A DNA stretch of 20,248 nucleotides. Source: Lachnospira sp900551945. Its GTDB lineage: Bacteria; Bacillota; Clostridia; Lachnospirales; Lachnospiraceae. This document shows positions 7,345 through 16,342 of the stretch, piece by piece. Location of the stretch: the NCBI GenBank assembly GCA_048380335.1, contig DBFCCI010000043.1, positions 1-20,248 on the forward strand. The letters are read 5' to 3'. Under the pieces are notes generated by a model. That model was not told the origin of the DNA. It made no database searches and saw only the letters and a list, made by a program, of their open reading frames with translations. The position numbers and the translations under genes are program-made. Position 1 is the stretch's first letter. Every line of letters starts with the position of its first letter.

Positions 7345-8535
7345 ATGAAAAAGGTAGCATTTGTAGTTCAAAGATATGGAACAGAAGTAAATGGTGGAGC
7401 AGAAACACTTGCAAGACAGCTTGCTATGCAGTTAAGCAAGAATTATGACGTTGATATACTTACGACAAAGGCTCTTGATTATATAACTTGGGAAGATTAT
7501 TACGAAAAAGATTGTGAAGTTATTGACGGAGTAAATGTAAAAAGATTTTCAGTAGATAAGACAAGAGATATTAAAAAGTTTTCAAAGCTTTGTAAAAAGG
7601 TTCTTGATAACGAGACTCATATACTTGAGCAGGAGCAAGCTTGGTTTGACGAGCAAGGCCCATTTACTCCAAAGCTTATACAATATATAAAAGATAATAA
7701 AGATAATTATGATGTGTTTATTTTTATGACATATCTTTACTATACGACAGTAAAAGGATTGCCAGAGGTTAAAGATAAGGCAATACTAATTCCTACGGCG
7801 CATGATGAAGCACCAGTTTATTTAAAGACATTTAAAGATATATTTACAATGCCTAAAGGAATATTTTATCTTACACATGAAGAATGTGAGTTTACACAAA
7901 AACTTTTTCACAATGAAAATGTTATTAACAACAATGGTTTTGGTGGAAGTGGCATAGAGCTTCCAGCTAAAGTTAATCCTGACTATATAAAGAATAAATA
8001 TAACATAACAGATTATGTAATATATGCAGGCAGAATTGATGTGTCAAAGGGCTGTAAGGAGATGTTTAAGTTCTTTAAAAAATACAAAAGACACAACAAA
8101 AATAACATTAAGCTTGTGCTTATTGGCAAAGAAGTTATGAAAGTACCAAAAAGCAGTAATATAATAAGTCTTGGGTTTGTAAGCGAGCAGGAAAAATACG
8201 ATATAATGGCAGGAGCTAAAATGCTTATTATGCCGTCAGCTTTTGAAAGTTTATCAATAGTAGCCTTAGAGTCACTTGCACTTGGTGTTCCTATAATATG
8301 CAATGGAAAATGTGATGTATTAAAGGGACATTGTGAAAGAAGTAACGCAGGGCTTTACTATAAGGATTATAAAGGCTTTGAGAGTGCGATAAATAATATG
8401 ATAAACATTTTAGACAATGATGTGGTTAAAAGAAAAGAAATTCATAATAATGCAGTAAAATATATTTCAGATAATTATACATGGGAAAGTATAATGGGAA
8501 GATTTAACGAGGTCATACAGTTATGCAGCAGGTAA
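7345..8535 (+). CDS. GT4 family glycosyltransferase (paralogue A of three)
   Basis: A 396-residue GT-B enzyme. The reading frame is open from 7276, overlapping the ATPase gene, but homology begins at ATG 7345: MKKVAFVVQRYGTEVNGGAE is the standard GT4 N-terminus with its glycine loop. PTAHDE is at 150-155 and YAGRIDVSKG at 227-236. The donor-site motif is FESLSIVALE (300-309), with E301 and E309 in the E-x7-E position and serine replacing the usual glycine. It closely resembles the genes at 15147 and 13894, sharing the N-terminal QRYG-EVNGG and the late CDVLKGHC segment with the former. The stop codon overlaps the next gene by 13 nt, so the two are translationally coupled. Donor sugar unknown. 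Confidence 0.88.
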   Translation: MKKVAFVVQRYGTEVNGGAETLARQLAMQLSKNYDVDILTTKALDYITWEDYYEKDCEVIDGVNVKRFSVDKTRDIKKFSKLCKKVLDNETHILEQEQAWFDEQGPFTPKLIQYIKDNKDNYDVFIFMTYLYYTTVKGLPEVKDKAILIPTAHDEAPVYLKTFKDIFTMPKGIFYLTHEECEFTQKLFHNENVINNNGFGGSGIELPAKVNPDYIKNKYNITDYVIYAGRIDVSKGCKEMFKFFKKYKRHNKNNIKLVLIGKEVMKVPKSSNIISLGFVSEQEKYDIMAGAKMLIMPSAFESLSIVALESLALGVPIICNGKCDVLKGHCERSNAGLYYKDYKGFESAINNMINILDNDVVKRKEIHNNAVKYISDNYTWESIMGRFNEVIQLCSR

Positions 8536-9572
8536 AAAAAAGATATTTGATTGACGGTAGGTTCTTATTATCAATGAAAACAGGAATTGACAGATATGCT
8601 TACCATATAACAAAAGAGCTTGATAAGATATGTAAAGATTGTGATATAACAATTCTTGTTCCTAATAGCACAATTGTAATGCCACAATATAGAAATATTA
8701 AGATAGTAAGAATAAAGATTGAAAAATATTGGACTCAAGTAGTATTTGGATTATATGCACGTATTCATAAGATGATACCAATTAATCTTTGTAATGAGGC
8801 TTCTACTATTGCACAAAATGGAATTGTATGCTTACACGATGTATGTTATGCTGAAACTAAGGAGTATTATCCTTATGTTACTGATTTTAGTGCAGAAGAA
8901 ATAGAGTGGTTTAAAAAGGTTTATGAGCGTATTATAAATAAAGCAGATAAGCTCATTACGGTATCAGAGTTTTCAAAAGCAAGAATTGCTGATGTGTTGA
9001 AGGTAAATCCTGAAAAGATAACAGTTATTGGAAATGGCTGGCAACATTTAAAAAGAGTAAGAGTAGATGAGAAGTTACTTAATAACTATGGTAATTTAAC
9101 AAAGGGTGAATATTATTATACACTTACATCGGCTAATCATAATAAAAATGTACAATGGGTTATTAAGGCAGCAGACCGCAATCCTAATGAAACATTTGTT
9201 ATTTCAGGAAAAGGTATTGATAAAGTCGTTGATTTTAATAAACATAAAAATGTTGTGTATACAGGATATGCTTCAGACCAACTTGCAAAAACTCTTATGA
9301 AGTTTTGTAAAGCATTTATATTTCCATCATATTACGAAGGCTTTGGAATACCACCACTTGAAGCGTTAAGTCTTGGGGCAAAAGTAATCGTATCCAATAC
9401 AGCGAGTCTACCTGAGATATTTGGAAATTCAGCCTATTATATTTCGCCAGATAATGCGGATATTGATTTGAATGAGTTAATAAGTAAACCAGTAGCAGAC
9501 GCAGATGAAGTACTTTCAAAGTACAGTTGGGAAAAGTCAGCAAAACAGTTATTAGATATACTTAAAGAATAG
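8523..9572 (+). CDS. GT4 family glycosyltransferase
   Basis: A 349-residue GT-B enzyme whose ATG lies inside the end of the previous gene (13-nt overlap), with GAGGT about 9 nt upstream. The N-terminal domain has YLIDGRFLLSMKTGIDRY (8-25) and LHDVCYAE (104-111). The donor domain has LTSANHNKNVQW (201-212), YEGFGIPPLE (271-280, glutamates 272 and 280) and SLPEIFGNSAYYISPDN. This last stretch is common in mannosyl-, fucosyl- and rhamnosyl-transferring GT4 enzymes of surface glycans. There is no membrane segment. Its coupling to the paralogue upstream suggests that the two act on the same repeat unit. Specificity cannot be read from the sequence. Confidence 0.88.
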   Translation: MQQVKKRYLIDGRFLLSMKTGIDRYAYHITKELDKICKDCDITILVPNSTIVMPQYRNIKIVRIKIEKYWTQVVFGLYARIHKMIPINLCNEASTIAQNGIVCLHDVCYAETKEYYPYVTDFSAEEIEWFKKVYERIINKADKLITVSEFSKARIADVLKVNPEKITVIGNGWQHLKRVRVDEKLLNNYGNLTKGEYYYTLTSANHNKNVQWVIKAADRNPNETFVISGKGIDKVVDFNKHKNVVYTGYASDQLAKTLMKFCKAFIFPSYYEGFGIPPLEALSLGAKVIVSNTASLPEIFGNSAYYISPDNADIDLNELISKPVADADEVLSKYSWEKSAKQLLDILKE

Positions 9573-9588
9573 AAAGGAATATTAATAA

Positions 9589-10680
9589 ATGAACAAATTT
9601 AAGACATTTTTAAAATGTATGGTGTTTTGTCTAGGAATTGTTCTTATAGTAGTAGCACTTGATTATGGATTTGGTCAGGTGGGTTATGTTAAATATATCC
9701 TTCGTGATGTAAATAGTAATAGTGATGATTATGACACACTTGTAATAGGTGCATCACATGCAAGAAGTGCTATAGACCCTCAAAAGCTTGATGATAAGAT
9801 GGGAACGAATTCTTTTAGTCTTGCAATCCCTGGAGAGATAATAAAGGACTCTTATTATCTTTTAAAAGAAAGTACAAGAAAACATGATGTTAAAAAAGTT
9901 ATACTTGATGTAGACTATCAATACTGGTTTGAACCACAAAAAGAGGGGTATTCTAATGAGTCTTTTATATACTCTCAGCTTAGTTGGACTTCTCCTATAA
10001 AGTGGCAATATCTTTTAGAAAATATGGATAATCTTGATGTAAGATACGCATTTACAAAGCGTCTTTCATATCTTTGTACACCGAATGGATTAATTACTAA
10101 TATAAAACACAAAAATTCTCAAGATTATAAAGATATTAACATATATAATCTTGAAGTTGCTGACGCAAATGGTCCTTATATGGGAAAAGGCTTCTTTAGT
10201 CGAGTTACAAGTGGCGGACTTCCAGGCGGGGTTGACTATGTTAATGACTGGTCAAAGATAGCTTATAATGATATATCTGATATAATAGTTGAACAGTTTG
10301 ACAGAATTTACAACTATTGTAAAGATAATAATATAGAGCTTATATGCGTTACATCACCAATTACACCATCTGCTATGCAGATACTTCACATGGACATAGT
10401 TAATGATAAAATGCAAGAATTTTTCAAGAAATATGATGTTGCATATTATAATTTTAATATGGCAAAGAAAGATGTTATACCACGTTTCGATGTGGATTTT
10501 GGTGATTACGAGGGTCACATGGGTGGAGAGCTTGCAGAAAATTACTCAGAAGTGTTAGCCGATGTGATTTATGAGCATGAAAATGGTAACGTAGATATGA
10601 GTAAATATTTTTACAATTCATTTGATGAGATGTATGAGGATATGGGAAGTGATTTTACTGGACTAAATAAGGCTAGTTAA
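9589..10680 (+). CDS. Membrane-anchored SGNH/AlgJ-DltD-like protein, probable acyl-transfer partner
   Basis: A 363-residue protein with one N-terminal membrane anchor (about 9-27) and the rest outside the membrane. The segment DTLVIGASHARSAIDP (49-64) looks like the nucleophile block of SGNH-type hydrolases and acyltransferases, with S56 in GASH. Near the C-terminus DYEGHMGGELAENYSE (306-321) matches the position of the Asp/His block. The spacing here is D-x3-H, not the usual D-x2-H, unless D303 or another acid is used. It is followed 24 nt later by the MBOAT gene, the same pairing as AlgI with AlgJ/AlgX or DltB with DltD, where the SGNH protein takes the acyl group to a polymer outside the cell. 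AAAGGA 10 nt upstream supports the ATG at 9589. O-acetylation of the exported glycan is the likely job. Confidence 0.75.
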   Translation: MNKFKTFLKCMVFCLGIVLIVVALDYGFGQVGYVKYILRDVNSNSDDYDTLVIGASHARSAIDPQKLDDKMGTNSFSLAIPGEIIKDSYYLLKESTRKHDVKKVILDVDYQYWFEPQKEGYSNESFIYSQLSWTSPIKWQYLLENMDNLDVRYAFTKRLSYLCTPNGLITNIKHKNSQDYKDINIYNLEVADANGPYMGKGFFSRVTSGGLPGGVDYVNDWSKIAYNDISDIIVEQFDRIYNYCKDNNIELICVTSPITPSAMQILHMDIVNDKMQEFFKKYDVAYYNFNMAKKDVIPRFDVDFGDYEGHMGGELAENYSEVLADVIYEHENGNVDMSKYFYNSFDEMYEDMGSDFTGLNKAS

Positions 10681-10704
10681 GTTGCTTTAGATTTGGAGGA
10701 AGTT

Positions 10705-12294
10705 ATGTCGTTTACAACAGTAATATTCTTTTTATTTCTGTTAGTTGGAATAATAGTATACTATGCGCTGCCCCAAAAGATACAATGGGCTTGGCTGCTT
10801 ATAATGAGCTACGCATATTATTTTACATTTAGTGTTAAGACATCTATATTTATGGTGTTTACAACCTTAGTTGTATATGCGGGTGGAAGATGGCTTGATA
10901 AGGTTAATATTGAAAGCGAGGCTTATCTTGCAAAAAATAAAAAAGAGCTTTCAAGAGAAGAAAAAAAGGCGTATAAGACAGCTGTAAAGAAGAAGAAAAG
11001 AAGAATATCAGCACTTATCATTGTAATAGCCTTTGGAGTACTTGCTACAGTTAAGTATTGCAACTTTGCAATAGAAAATATTAATGCAATATTAAGTTTA
11101 ACAGGTTCTACAAATACATTAAGTTTTCTTGATATTGCGCTTCCAATAGGTATATCTTTTTATACTTTCCAGTCAGTTTCTTACATAATTGATGTATATC
11201 AAGGAAAGTACAGAAGTGAAAATAATGTATTTAAGTTTGCACTGTTTGTATCATTCTTTCCACAGCTTTTACAAGGTCCTATAGGAAGATTTGACAAATT
11301 AGGGCATCAATTCTATGAAGGTCACAAGTTTGATTTAAAGACAGTGCAGTTTGGGCTTCAAAGAATTGGCTGGGGTATTGCAAAGAAGGTTATACTTGCA
11401 GATAGAACAGCACCACTTGTAAATAATGTATTTGGTAATTTTGAAATGTATACAGGTTTTCATTACATTATGGCAGTACTTATGTATTCTGTACAGCTTT
11501 ACATGGACTTTTCTGGTGGTATAGATATCGTAATTGGTGTTGCGCAGATGTTTGGAATTACAATGGATGAGAATTTCAGACAACCATATTTTTCAAAGTC
11601 AATTGGCGAGTTTTGGAGAAGATGGCATATTACACTTGGTACTTGGATGAAGGACTACATATTCTATCCGCTGTCATTGTCAGGAGCAATGCACAAGTTT
11701 GGAAAATGGTCTAAAAAGCATTTTGGCAACACTTTTGGAAAGACACTTCCTATATGTTTTTCAAATATACTTATATTCTTTATAGTCGGTATATGGCATG
11801 GTGCAGCATGGAAATACATTATGTATGGACTTTATAACGGTTTTATTATAGCATTTAGTAATTTGGCAGAACCTTTATATCACAAGGGGCTTGAAAAGTT
11901 CCATATAAATGCACAGGGGAAACCTTGGGTATTATTTCAGATAATAAGAACATTTATTCTTGTTAATATTGGTTGGTACTTTGATATGGCAACAGGTCTT
12001 AACAGCGCACTTGTAATGATTAAGTATTCTATATTAGGACTTAACGCAAGACAGTTTACGGATGGAAGTATTTTTACACTTGGAATGAGTTTTAGAGATT
12101 ATGTTATTGTAATTATAGGCTGTATTGTGGTATTTATAATAAGTCTACTAAAAGAAAAGCACATTAATATTAGAGAAAGTATAGCAAGCAAACCTATAGT
12201 AGTAAGATGGGCTATATATTACGCATTTATAATAGTTATACTTATATGGGGCTATACAGGAGATACACAAGGATTTATATACGCTAATTTCTAA
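10705..12294 (+). CDS. MBOAT family membrane O-acyltransferase (AlgI/DltB-like)
   Basis: A multi-span membrane enzyme of about 529 residues that moves an acyl group, typically acetyl, across the membrane for transfer to a glycan. The frame is open from a TTG at 10693, but GGAGGA (10695-10700) sits 4 nt before ATG 10705, which is the better start. Family marks: LPIGISFYTFQSVSYIIDVY (about 146-165), the block FPQLLQGPIGRF (185-196), MDFSGGIDI, FWRRWHITLGTWMKDYIFYPL (303-323) with a conserved His near 308, and the catalytic GIWHGAAWKYIMYGLYNG with His near 365. A basic loop (about 65-102) separates spans 2 and 3. Its partner is the SGNH-like protein just upstream. Confidence 0.93.
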   Translation: MSFTTVIFFLFLLVGIIVYYALPQKIQWAWLLIMSYAYYFTFSVKTSIFMVFTTLVVYAGGRWLDKVNIESEAYLAKNKKELSREEKKAYKTAVKKKKRRISALIIVIAFGVLATVKYCNFAIENINAILSLTGSTNTLSFLDIALPIGISFYTFQSVSYIIDVYQGKYRSENNVFKFALFVSFFPQLLQGPIGRFDKLGHQFYEGHKFDLKTVQFGLQRIGWGIAKKVILADRTAPLVNNVFGNFEMYTGFHYIMAVLMYSVQLYMDFSGGIDIVIGVAQMFGITMDENFRQPYFSKSIGEFWRRWHITLGTWMKDYIFYPLSLSGAMHKFGKWSKKHFGNTFGKTLPICFSNILIFFIVGIWHGAAWKYIMYGLYNGFIIAFSNLAEPLYHKGLEKFHINAQGKPWVLFQIIRTFILVNIGWYFDMATGLNSALVMIKYSILGLNARQFTDGSIFTLGMSFRDYVIVIIGCIVVFIISLLKEKHINIRESIASKPIVVRWAIYYAFIIVILIWGYTGDTQGFIYANF

Positions 12295-12306
12295 TAAAAA
12301 TATTTA

Positions 12307-12342
12307 ACACTTAAGAAACATTTATTAAAAAGCAATAAGTGT
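12307..12342 (+). other. Wide-loop inverted repeat before the 140-aa gene
   Basis: ACACTTA at 12307-12313 is complementary to TAAGTGT at 12336-12342 with a 22-nt loop, in the 81-nt gap after the MBOAT gene. There is no T-tract and I see no promoter of usual quality. The wide loop and low GC make this a weak structure, possibly chance. Confidence 0.25.
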
Positions 12343-12375
12343 CAGTTAGTATTGAGATTGTAAAAGGAGTATGAA

Positions 12376-12798
12376 ATGTCAGAAACAGGAACAGTAAATG
12401 TAAATGAAATAATGAAGCAAATCAGAAATGATATTCAAGAAAAAGGTTATACAAACGATATGTTAAGCTTTGACGATGTTATCGTTGACGTAGGAACAGG
12501 TCAAGTTACAAAGTTTGACAAGGTAAAGTTTAATGAAGAAATCTTTAACATTAATCACGAATGGAATGTACAAGCTTACAGACCATTACAAGGCGGAAAG
12601 GTATCAGTATTTTTTAAGAAGGTAATTAGACGACTTGTATACTTTTTTGTAGAACCTATCGTACTTGCACAAGATGGCTTTAATGCTTCACTTGTTCGTA
12701 TGATGAACCAGATGAACTGCTATATTGATGAACAAAACGACCAGATAAAAGAGTTAAAGGAAAAGATTGAGGAGCTTGAAAAAGCCGCAAAGGAATGA
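12376..12798 (+). CDS. Small protein with conserved N-terminus, amphipathic middle and C-terminal coiled coil
   Basis: A 140-residue protein I do not recognise as an enzyme. AGGAG 6 nt upstream fixes the ATG at 12376. Three parts can be seen: an acidic N-terminus with VNVNEIMKQIRNDIQEKGY (8-26); a middle block VSVFFKKVIRRLVYFFVEPI (about 76-95), basic and aromatic like a membrane-surface helix, leading into GFNASLVRMMNQM; and a C-terminal heptad-like coiled coil (about 115-137). From memory, this order resembles N-terminal pieces of some glycosyltransferases and methyltransferases in polysaccharide clusters, where it precedes the catalytic domain. Here it stands alone with no catalytic domain. 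A membrane-associated adaptor for the glycan assembly enzymes is a reasonable guess. Its stop lies just before the ATG of the next gene. Confidence 0.6.
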   Translation: MSETGTVNVNEIMKQIRNDIQEKGYTNDMLSFDDVIVDVGTGQVTKFDKVKFNEEIFNINHEWNVQAYRPLQGGKVSVFFKKVIRRLVYFFVEPIVLAQDGFNASLVRMMNQMNCYIDEQNDQIKELKEKIEELEKAAKE

Positions 12799-12805
12799 GG
12801 ATTAT

Positions 12806-13885
12806 ATGAGAGTTATTCAGCTTATATCAACAATTGCATTTGGTGACGCAGTAAGTAATGATACACTTGCTTTGCAAGATGTTATAAAAAGTATGGGGTA
12901 TACTACAAGAATATATGCAGAAAGTGTTGTTACTCCTTACGATAGTAAAATAGCACTTCCAATTGAAGAAGTTGGCGAGTTAAGTAAAGATGATATTGCC
13001 ATTTATCACCTTTCAACTGGAAGTCAGCTAAGTTTTGACTTTGCTGATTATAAGTGTAGAAAAATAGTAATATATCACAATATAACACCACCAGAATTTT
13101 TTGATGGCAATAATCAGTTTATTAAAGGAATTAATGAATGGGGGCTTGAGGGGGCAAGATATTTAAAAGACAAAGTGGATTATTGTCTTGCTGACTCAGA
13201 ATTTAATAAGCAGAATTTGATAGATATGGGATATACTTGTCCTATAGATGTACTTCCTATCGTTATTCCTATGAAGGATTATCAAAAAACACCAGCTAAG
13301 GCAGCAATGAAAGACTTTGGTAATAATTATACTAATATAATGTTTGCGGGTAGAGTAGCACCTAACAAGAAGCAAGAAGATATTATAGCCGCATTTTATT
13401 ATTATAAGAAGCTTTATAATCCCAATTCAAGATTAATTCTTGTTGGCTCATGTAAACCAGAAGAAGTTTATTTTCAGCGACTTCAAACATATATAAGAAG
13501 ACTTGGAATAAGAGATGTTATATTCACAGGGCATAGAAAGTTTAACTATATATTAGGTTGTTATAAGTCTGCCGATGTATTTGTGTGTATGAGTGAGCAT
13601 GAAGGCTTTTGTGTACCACTTGTTGAAGCTATGATGTTTGATGTGCCAGTTATTGCATATAATTCAACAGCAATTCCATGGACTTTAAATGGTAGTGGAA
13701 TATTACTAGATGACAAAGACCCAGTACTTGTTGCGGGTTGTATAGACAAGCTTGTAAAGGATAATAATTTAAAACAACAAGTAATACAAAAACAACGTGA
13801 ACGTTTAAAAGATTTTGAATATGAAAAAATAGCAACAATGTTTAAAGAATATCTTAACGCATTTATAAATGGTCAGAAAAAGTGA
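12806..13885 (+). CDS. GT4 family glycosyltransferase, YHNITP type
   Basis: A 359-residue GT-B enzyme. The frame is open further upstream (to 12767, inside the previous gene), but GAGG at 12797-12800 is 5 nt before ATG 12806, where the family N-terminus MRVIQLISTIAFGDAVSND begins. YHNITPPEFF (90-99) marks a GT4 subgroup found in surface-polysaccharide clusters. The donor domain has FAGRVAPNKKQEDII (180-194), LVGS (212-215) and HEGFCVPLVEAM (265-276) with E266 and E274. The next gene's ribosome site overlaps its end, so translation is probably coupled. It follows the coiled-coil protein by 7 nt. Donor unknown; mannose or a 6-deoxyhexose would fit manC and gmd nearby. Confidence 0.88.
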   Translation: MRVIQLISTIAFGDAVSNDTLALQDVIKSMGYTTRIYAESVVTPYDSKIALPIEEVGELSKDDIAIYHLSTGSQLSFDFADYKCRKIVIYHNITPPEFFDGNNQFIKGINEWGLEGARYLKDKVDYCLADSEFNKQNLIDMGYTCPIDVLPIVIPMKDYQKTPAKAAMKDFGNNYTNIMFAGRVAPNKKQEDIIAAFYYYKKLYNPNSRLILVGSCKPEEVYFQRLQTYIRRLGIRDVIFTGHRKFNYILGCYKSADVFVCMSEHEGFCVPLVEAMMFDVPVIAYNSTAIPWTLNGSGILLDDKDPVLVAGCIDKLVKDNNLKQQVIQKQRERLKDFEYEKIATMFKEYLNAFINGQKK

Positions 13886-13893
13886 GGATTTAT

Positions 13894-15081
13894 ATGAAAA
13901 AGATTGGTTTTGTAATCCCCTGGTATCACAAGGATATTCCGGGTGGTGCGGAGCAGGAACTAAGAGGTATTGTAAAACATTTACATGAAAAGAATGTTCC
14001 AGTTGAAATACTTACAACTTGTGTTAAGGAATTTTCGGCAGACTGGACAGAGAATTACTTCAAAGAGGGAATGGACTTAGTAGATGATATTCCTGTAAGA
14101 AGGTTTAAGGTTAGAAAAGGTAATATGGAAGAATTTCATAAGGTTAATTACAAGCTTATGAATAATATTAATATTACAAATATGGAAGAACATATATTTA
14201 TTGATGAAATGATTAACAGCCCAGACCTGTACAAGTATATATATGACCATAGTGAGGATTATCATAGATTTGTGTACATTCCATATATGTTTGCAACAAC
14301 ATATTTTGGTATTATGTCATGTCCTTTTAAGTCGATATTAATACCTTGTTTGCATGATGAAAGTTATGCGTATTTTAGAATATTTAAGGACTTATATAAA
14401 GACTTGGGTGGAATTATATTTCATGCAAAGCCTGAAATGGAGCTTGCTAACTGTATATATGACTTAAGAGCTGTAAAGCAAGAAAACTTAGGTGAGGGCG
14501 TAGAAACTGACTTTGAATATAATGCTGAACGTTTCAGAAAGAAATACAACATAAATGACCCTTATATAATATATGCAGGCCGAAAGGACTCAGCCAAAAA
14601 TATTAACACACTTATTACTTATTTTGACGAGTTTAAGAAAAGAAATAAAACACATAAAGCCTTAAAGCTTATTCTTATAGGCGGTGGTAGTGTAGACATA
14701 CCAGATAGTATTAAAGATGATGTGATTGACTTAGGCTTTGTTGATATACAAGATAAATATGATGCTTGTGCTGGGGCGCAGCTTCTTTGTCAGCCATCTA
14801 AGAATGAAAGCTTTTCAATTGTTATTATGGAGAGCTGGCTTTGTGAAAGGCCTGTGCTTGTCAATAAAGATTGTAAGGTTACAACTAACTTTGCAAAGGA
14901 AGCTAACGGTGGTTTGTTCTTTAAGGATTATTTTGAATTTGAAGGCTGTGTCAATTACATTTTAGATAATCCAGAAACAGCAAAGCAGATGGGACTTAAC
15001 GGAAGAAAATATGTTCTTGATAATTTTAGATGGGATATTATTATAGAAAAACTTTTAAGGTTCTTTGAAGTAGGACAATAA
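13894..15081 (+). CDS. GT4 family glycosyltransferase (paralogue B of three)
   Basis: A 395-residue GT-B enzyme. A GTG at 13882 is in frame but overlaps the previous stop; GAGG at 13884-13887 serves ATG 13894. It starts MKKIGFVIPWYHKDIPGGAE, with the usual glycine loop. PCLHDESYAY is at 151-160, YAGRKDSAKNINTL at 227-240, and the donor motif NESFSIVIME at 304-313 with E305 and E313. It is related along its length to the enzymes at 7345 and 15147; with the latter it shares the block YFEFEGC-NY near the C-terminus. It probably adds one residue of the repeat or cap. The N-terminal PWYH replaces QRYG of the other two, so acceptor use may differ. Confidence 0.87.
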   Translation: MKKIGFVIPWYHKDIPGGAEQELRGIVKHLHEKNVPVEILTTCVKEFSADWTENYFKEGMDLVDDIPVRRFKVRKGNMEEFHKVNYKLMNNINITNMEEHIFIDEMINSPDLYKYIYDHSEDYHRFVYIPYMFATTYFGIMSCPFKSILIPCLHDESYAYFRIFKDLYKDLGGIIFHAKPEMELANCIYDLRAVKQENLGEGVETDFEYNAERFRKKYNINDPYIIYAGRKDSAKNINTLITYFDEFKKRNKTHKALKLILIGGGSVDIPDSIKDDVIDLGFVDIQDKYDACAGAQLLCQPSKNESFSIVIMESWLCERPVLVNKDCKVTTNFAKEANGGLFFKDYFEFEGCVNYILDNPETAKQMGLNGRKYVLDNFRWDIIIEKLLRFFEVGQ

Positions 15082-15146
15082 TTAGTTGCAGAGCAAAAGT
15101 GATTGATTGTTGTATGCTTATTAGAGAAAAAGAAAGGGGCTTACTT

Positions 15147-16322
15147 GTGAAAAAAATAGCAATTATAAATCAAAGATATGGACTTGAAGTAAATGGTGGT
15201 TCTGAGTTGTATTCAAGACAGATTGCGGAACGACTTACAGCAAAGTATGAAGTTGAAGTGCTTACATCTTGTGCTATTGAATATGTTAATTGGGCTAATC
15301 ACTATAACGAGGGTGTTGAAAAGATAAATGGAGTGACGGTAAGAAGATTTAAGACACACCATGAAAGAGTTCAGCGAATATTTTCTGCTCTTGACTCTGA
15401 AATGTTAAGAAATCCTGAAGCTGATAAGGAATTATCTGATGAATGGATAGAGCAGATGGGACCATACTGTCCCGACCTTGTTGATTATGTAGATGAACAT
15501 CAAGATGATTATGATGCTATTATAATTGTAACATATCTTTATTATCCTGCTGTAAAGAGTATGCAGCGTGTAAAAGATAAAGTAATATTTATTCCTACAG
15601 CACATCAAGAGCCGTTTATACATTTTAAAATGTATAGAGAAATGTTTAACGCACCTAAGGCATATGTATTCTTAACGGATGAGGAAAAAGAGCTTGTACA
15701 CAGCATTTTCCACAATGAAGATATTCCATATGAAGTTATGGGTGTAGGCGTTGATGTGCCTGAAAAGCCAGATGCTAAGGCATTCAAGGAGAAATACAAC
15801 CTTGACAATTATTTCATATATGTAGGAAGAATTGACGAAGGTAAAGATTGCCCTAGAATGTTTAATTACTTTATGGAATATAAGAAACGTAATAAGAATA
15901 ACTGTAAACTTGTACTTATGGGTAAGCCTGTGTGTGCAATTCCTCAACACAAGGATATTATAAGTCTTGGTTTTGTAAGTGATGAAGATAAGTTCAATGG
16001 AATTATGGGTTCAAAAGCTCTTATATTGCCATCTAAGTTTGAAAGTCTTTCAATATCAGTGCTTGAAGCGATGACTCTTTCAAAGCCGGTTATTGTAAAT
16101 GGTATCTGTGATGTATTAAGGGGTCACTGTACTAAGAGCAATGGTGGGCTTTTTTATAAGAATTATTTTGAATTTGAAGGCTGTTTAAATTATATGCTTA
16201 CACATGATGCGGAATATGAGATAATGTGTAAAAATGCTAGGAAGTATGTTGATGATTATTTTCAGTGGGACGATATTATGCGTAAATTTGATAAGGTGAT
16301 TGATGGAATTTCTAACGAGTAA
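15147..16322 (+). CDS. GT4 family glycosyltransferase (paralogue C of three)
   Basis: A 391-residue GT-B enzyme. The frame is open from 15099, but AAAGGGG (15133-15139) is 7 nt before a GTG at 15147, where homology to paralogue A starts: MKKIAIINQRYGLEVNGGSE. Both share VTYLYYPAVK or a close variant (about 128-137), PTAH (150-153), the glycine-arginine donor site YVGRIDEGKD (225-234) and FESLSISVLEAM (298-309, E299 and E307). It is the last gene before hairpin element copy 2, which begins about 20 nt after its stop. This is probably the 3' end of the operon, though no T-rich intrinsic terminator follows. Confidence 0.88.
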   Translation: MKKIAIINQRYGLEVNGGSELYSRQIAERLTAKYEVEVLTSCAIEYVNWANHYNEGVEKINGVTVRRFKTHHERVQRIFSALDSEMLRNPEADKELSDEWIEQMGPYCPDLVDYVDEHQDDYDAIIIVTYLYYPAVKSMQRVKDKVIFIPTAHQEPFIHFKMYREMFNAPKAYVFLTDEEKELVHSIFHNEDIPYEVMGVGVDVPEKPDAKAFKEKYNLDNYFIYVGRIDEGKDCPRMFNYFMEYKKRNKNNCKLVLMGKPVCAIPQHKDIISLGFVSDEDKFNGIMGSKALILPSKFESLSISVLEAMTLSKPVIVNGICDVLRGHCTKSNGGLFYKNYFEFEGCLNYMLTHDAEYEIMCKNARKYVDDYFQWDDIMRKFDKVIDGISNE

Positions 16323-16342
16323 TTAGAATGGTTTAGGTTGTG

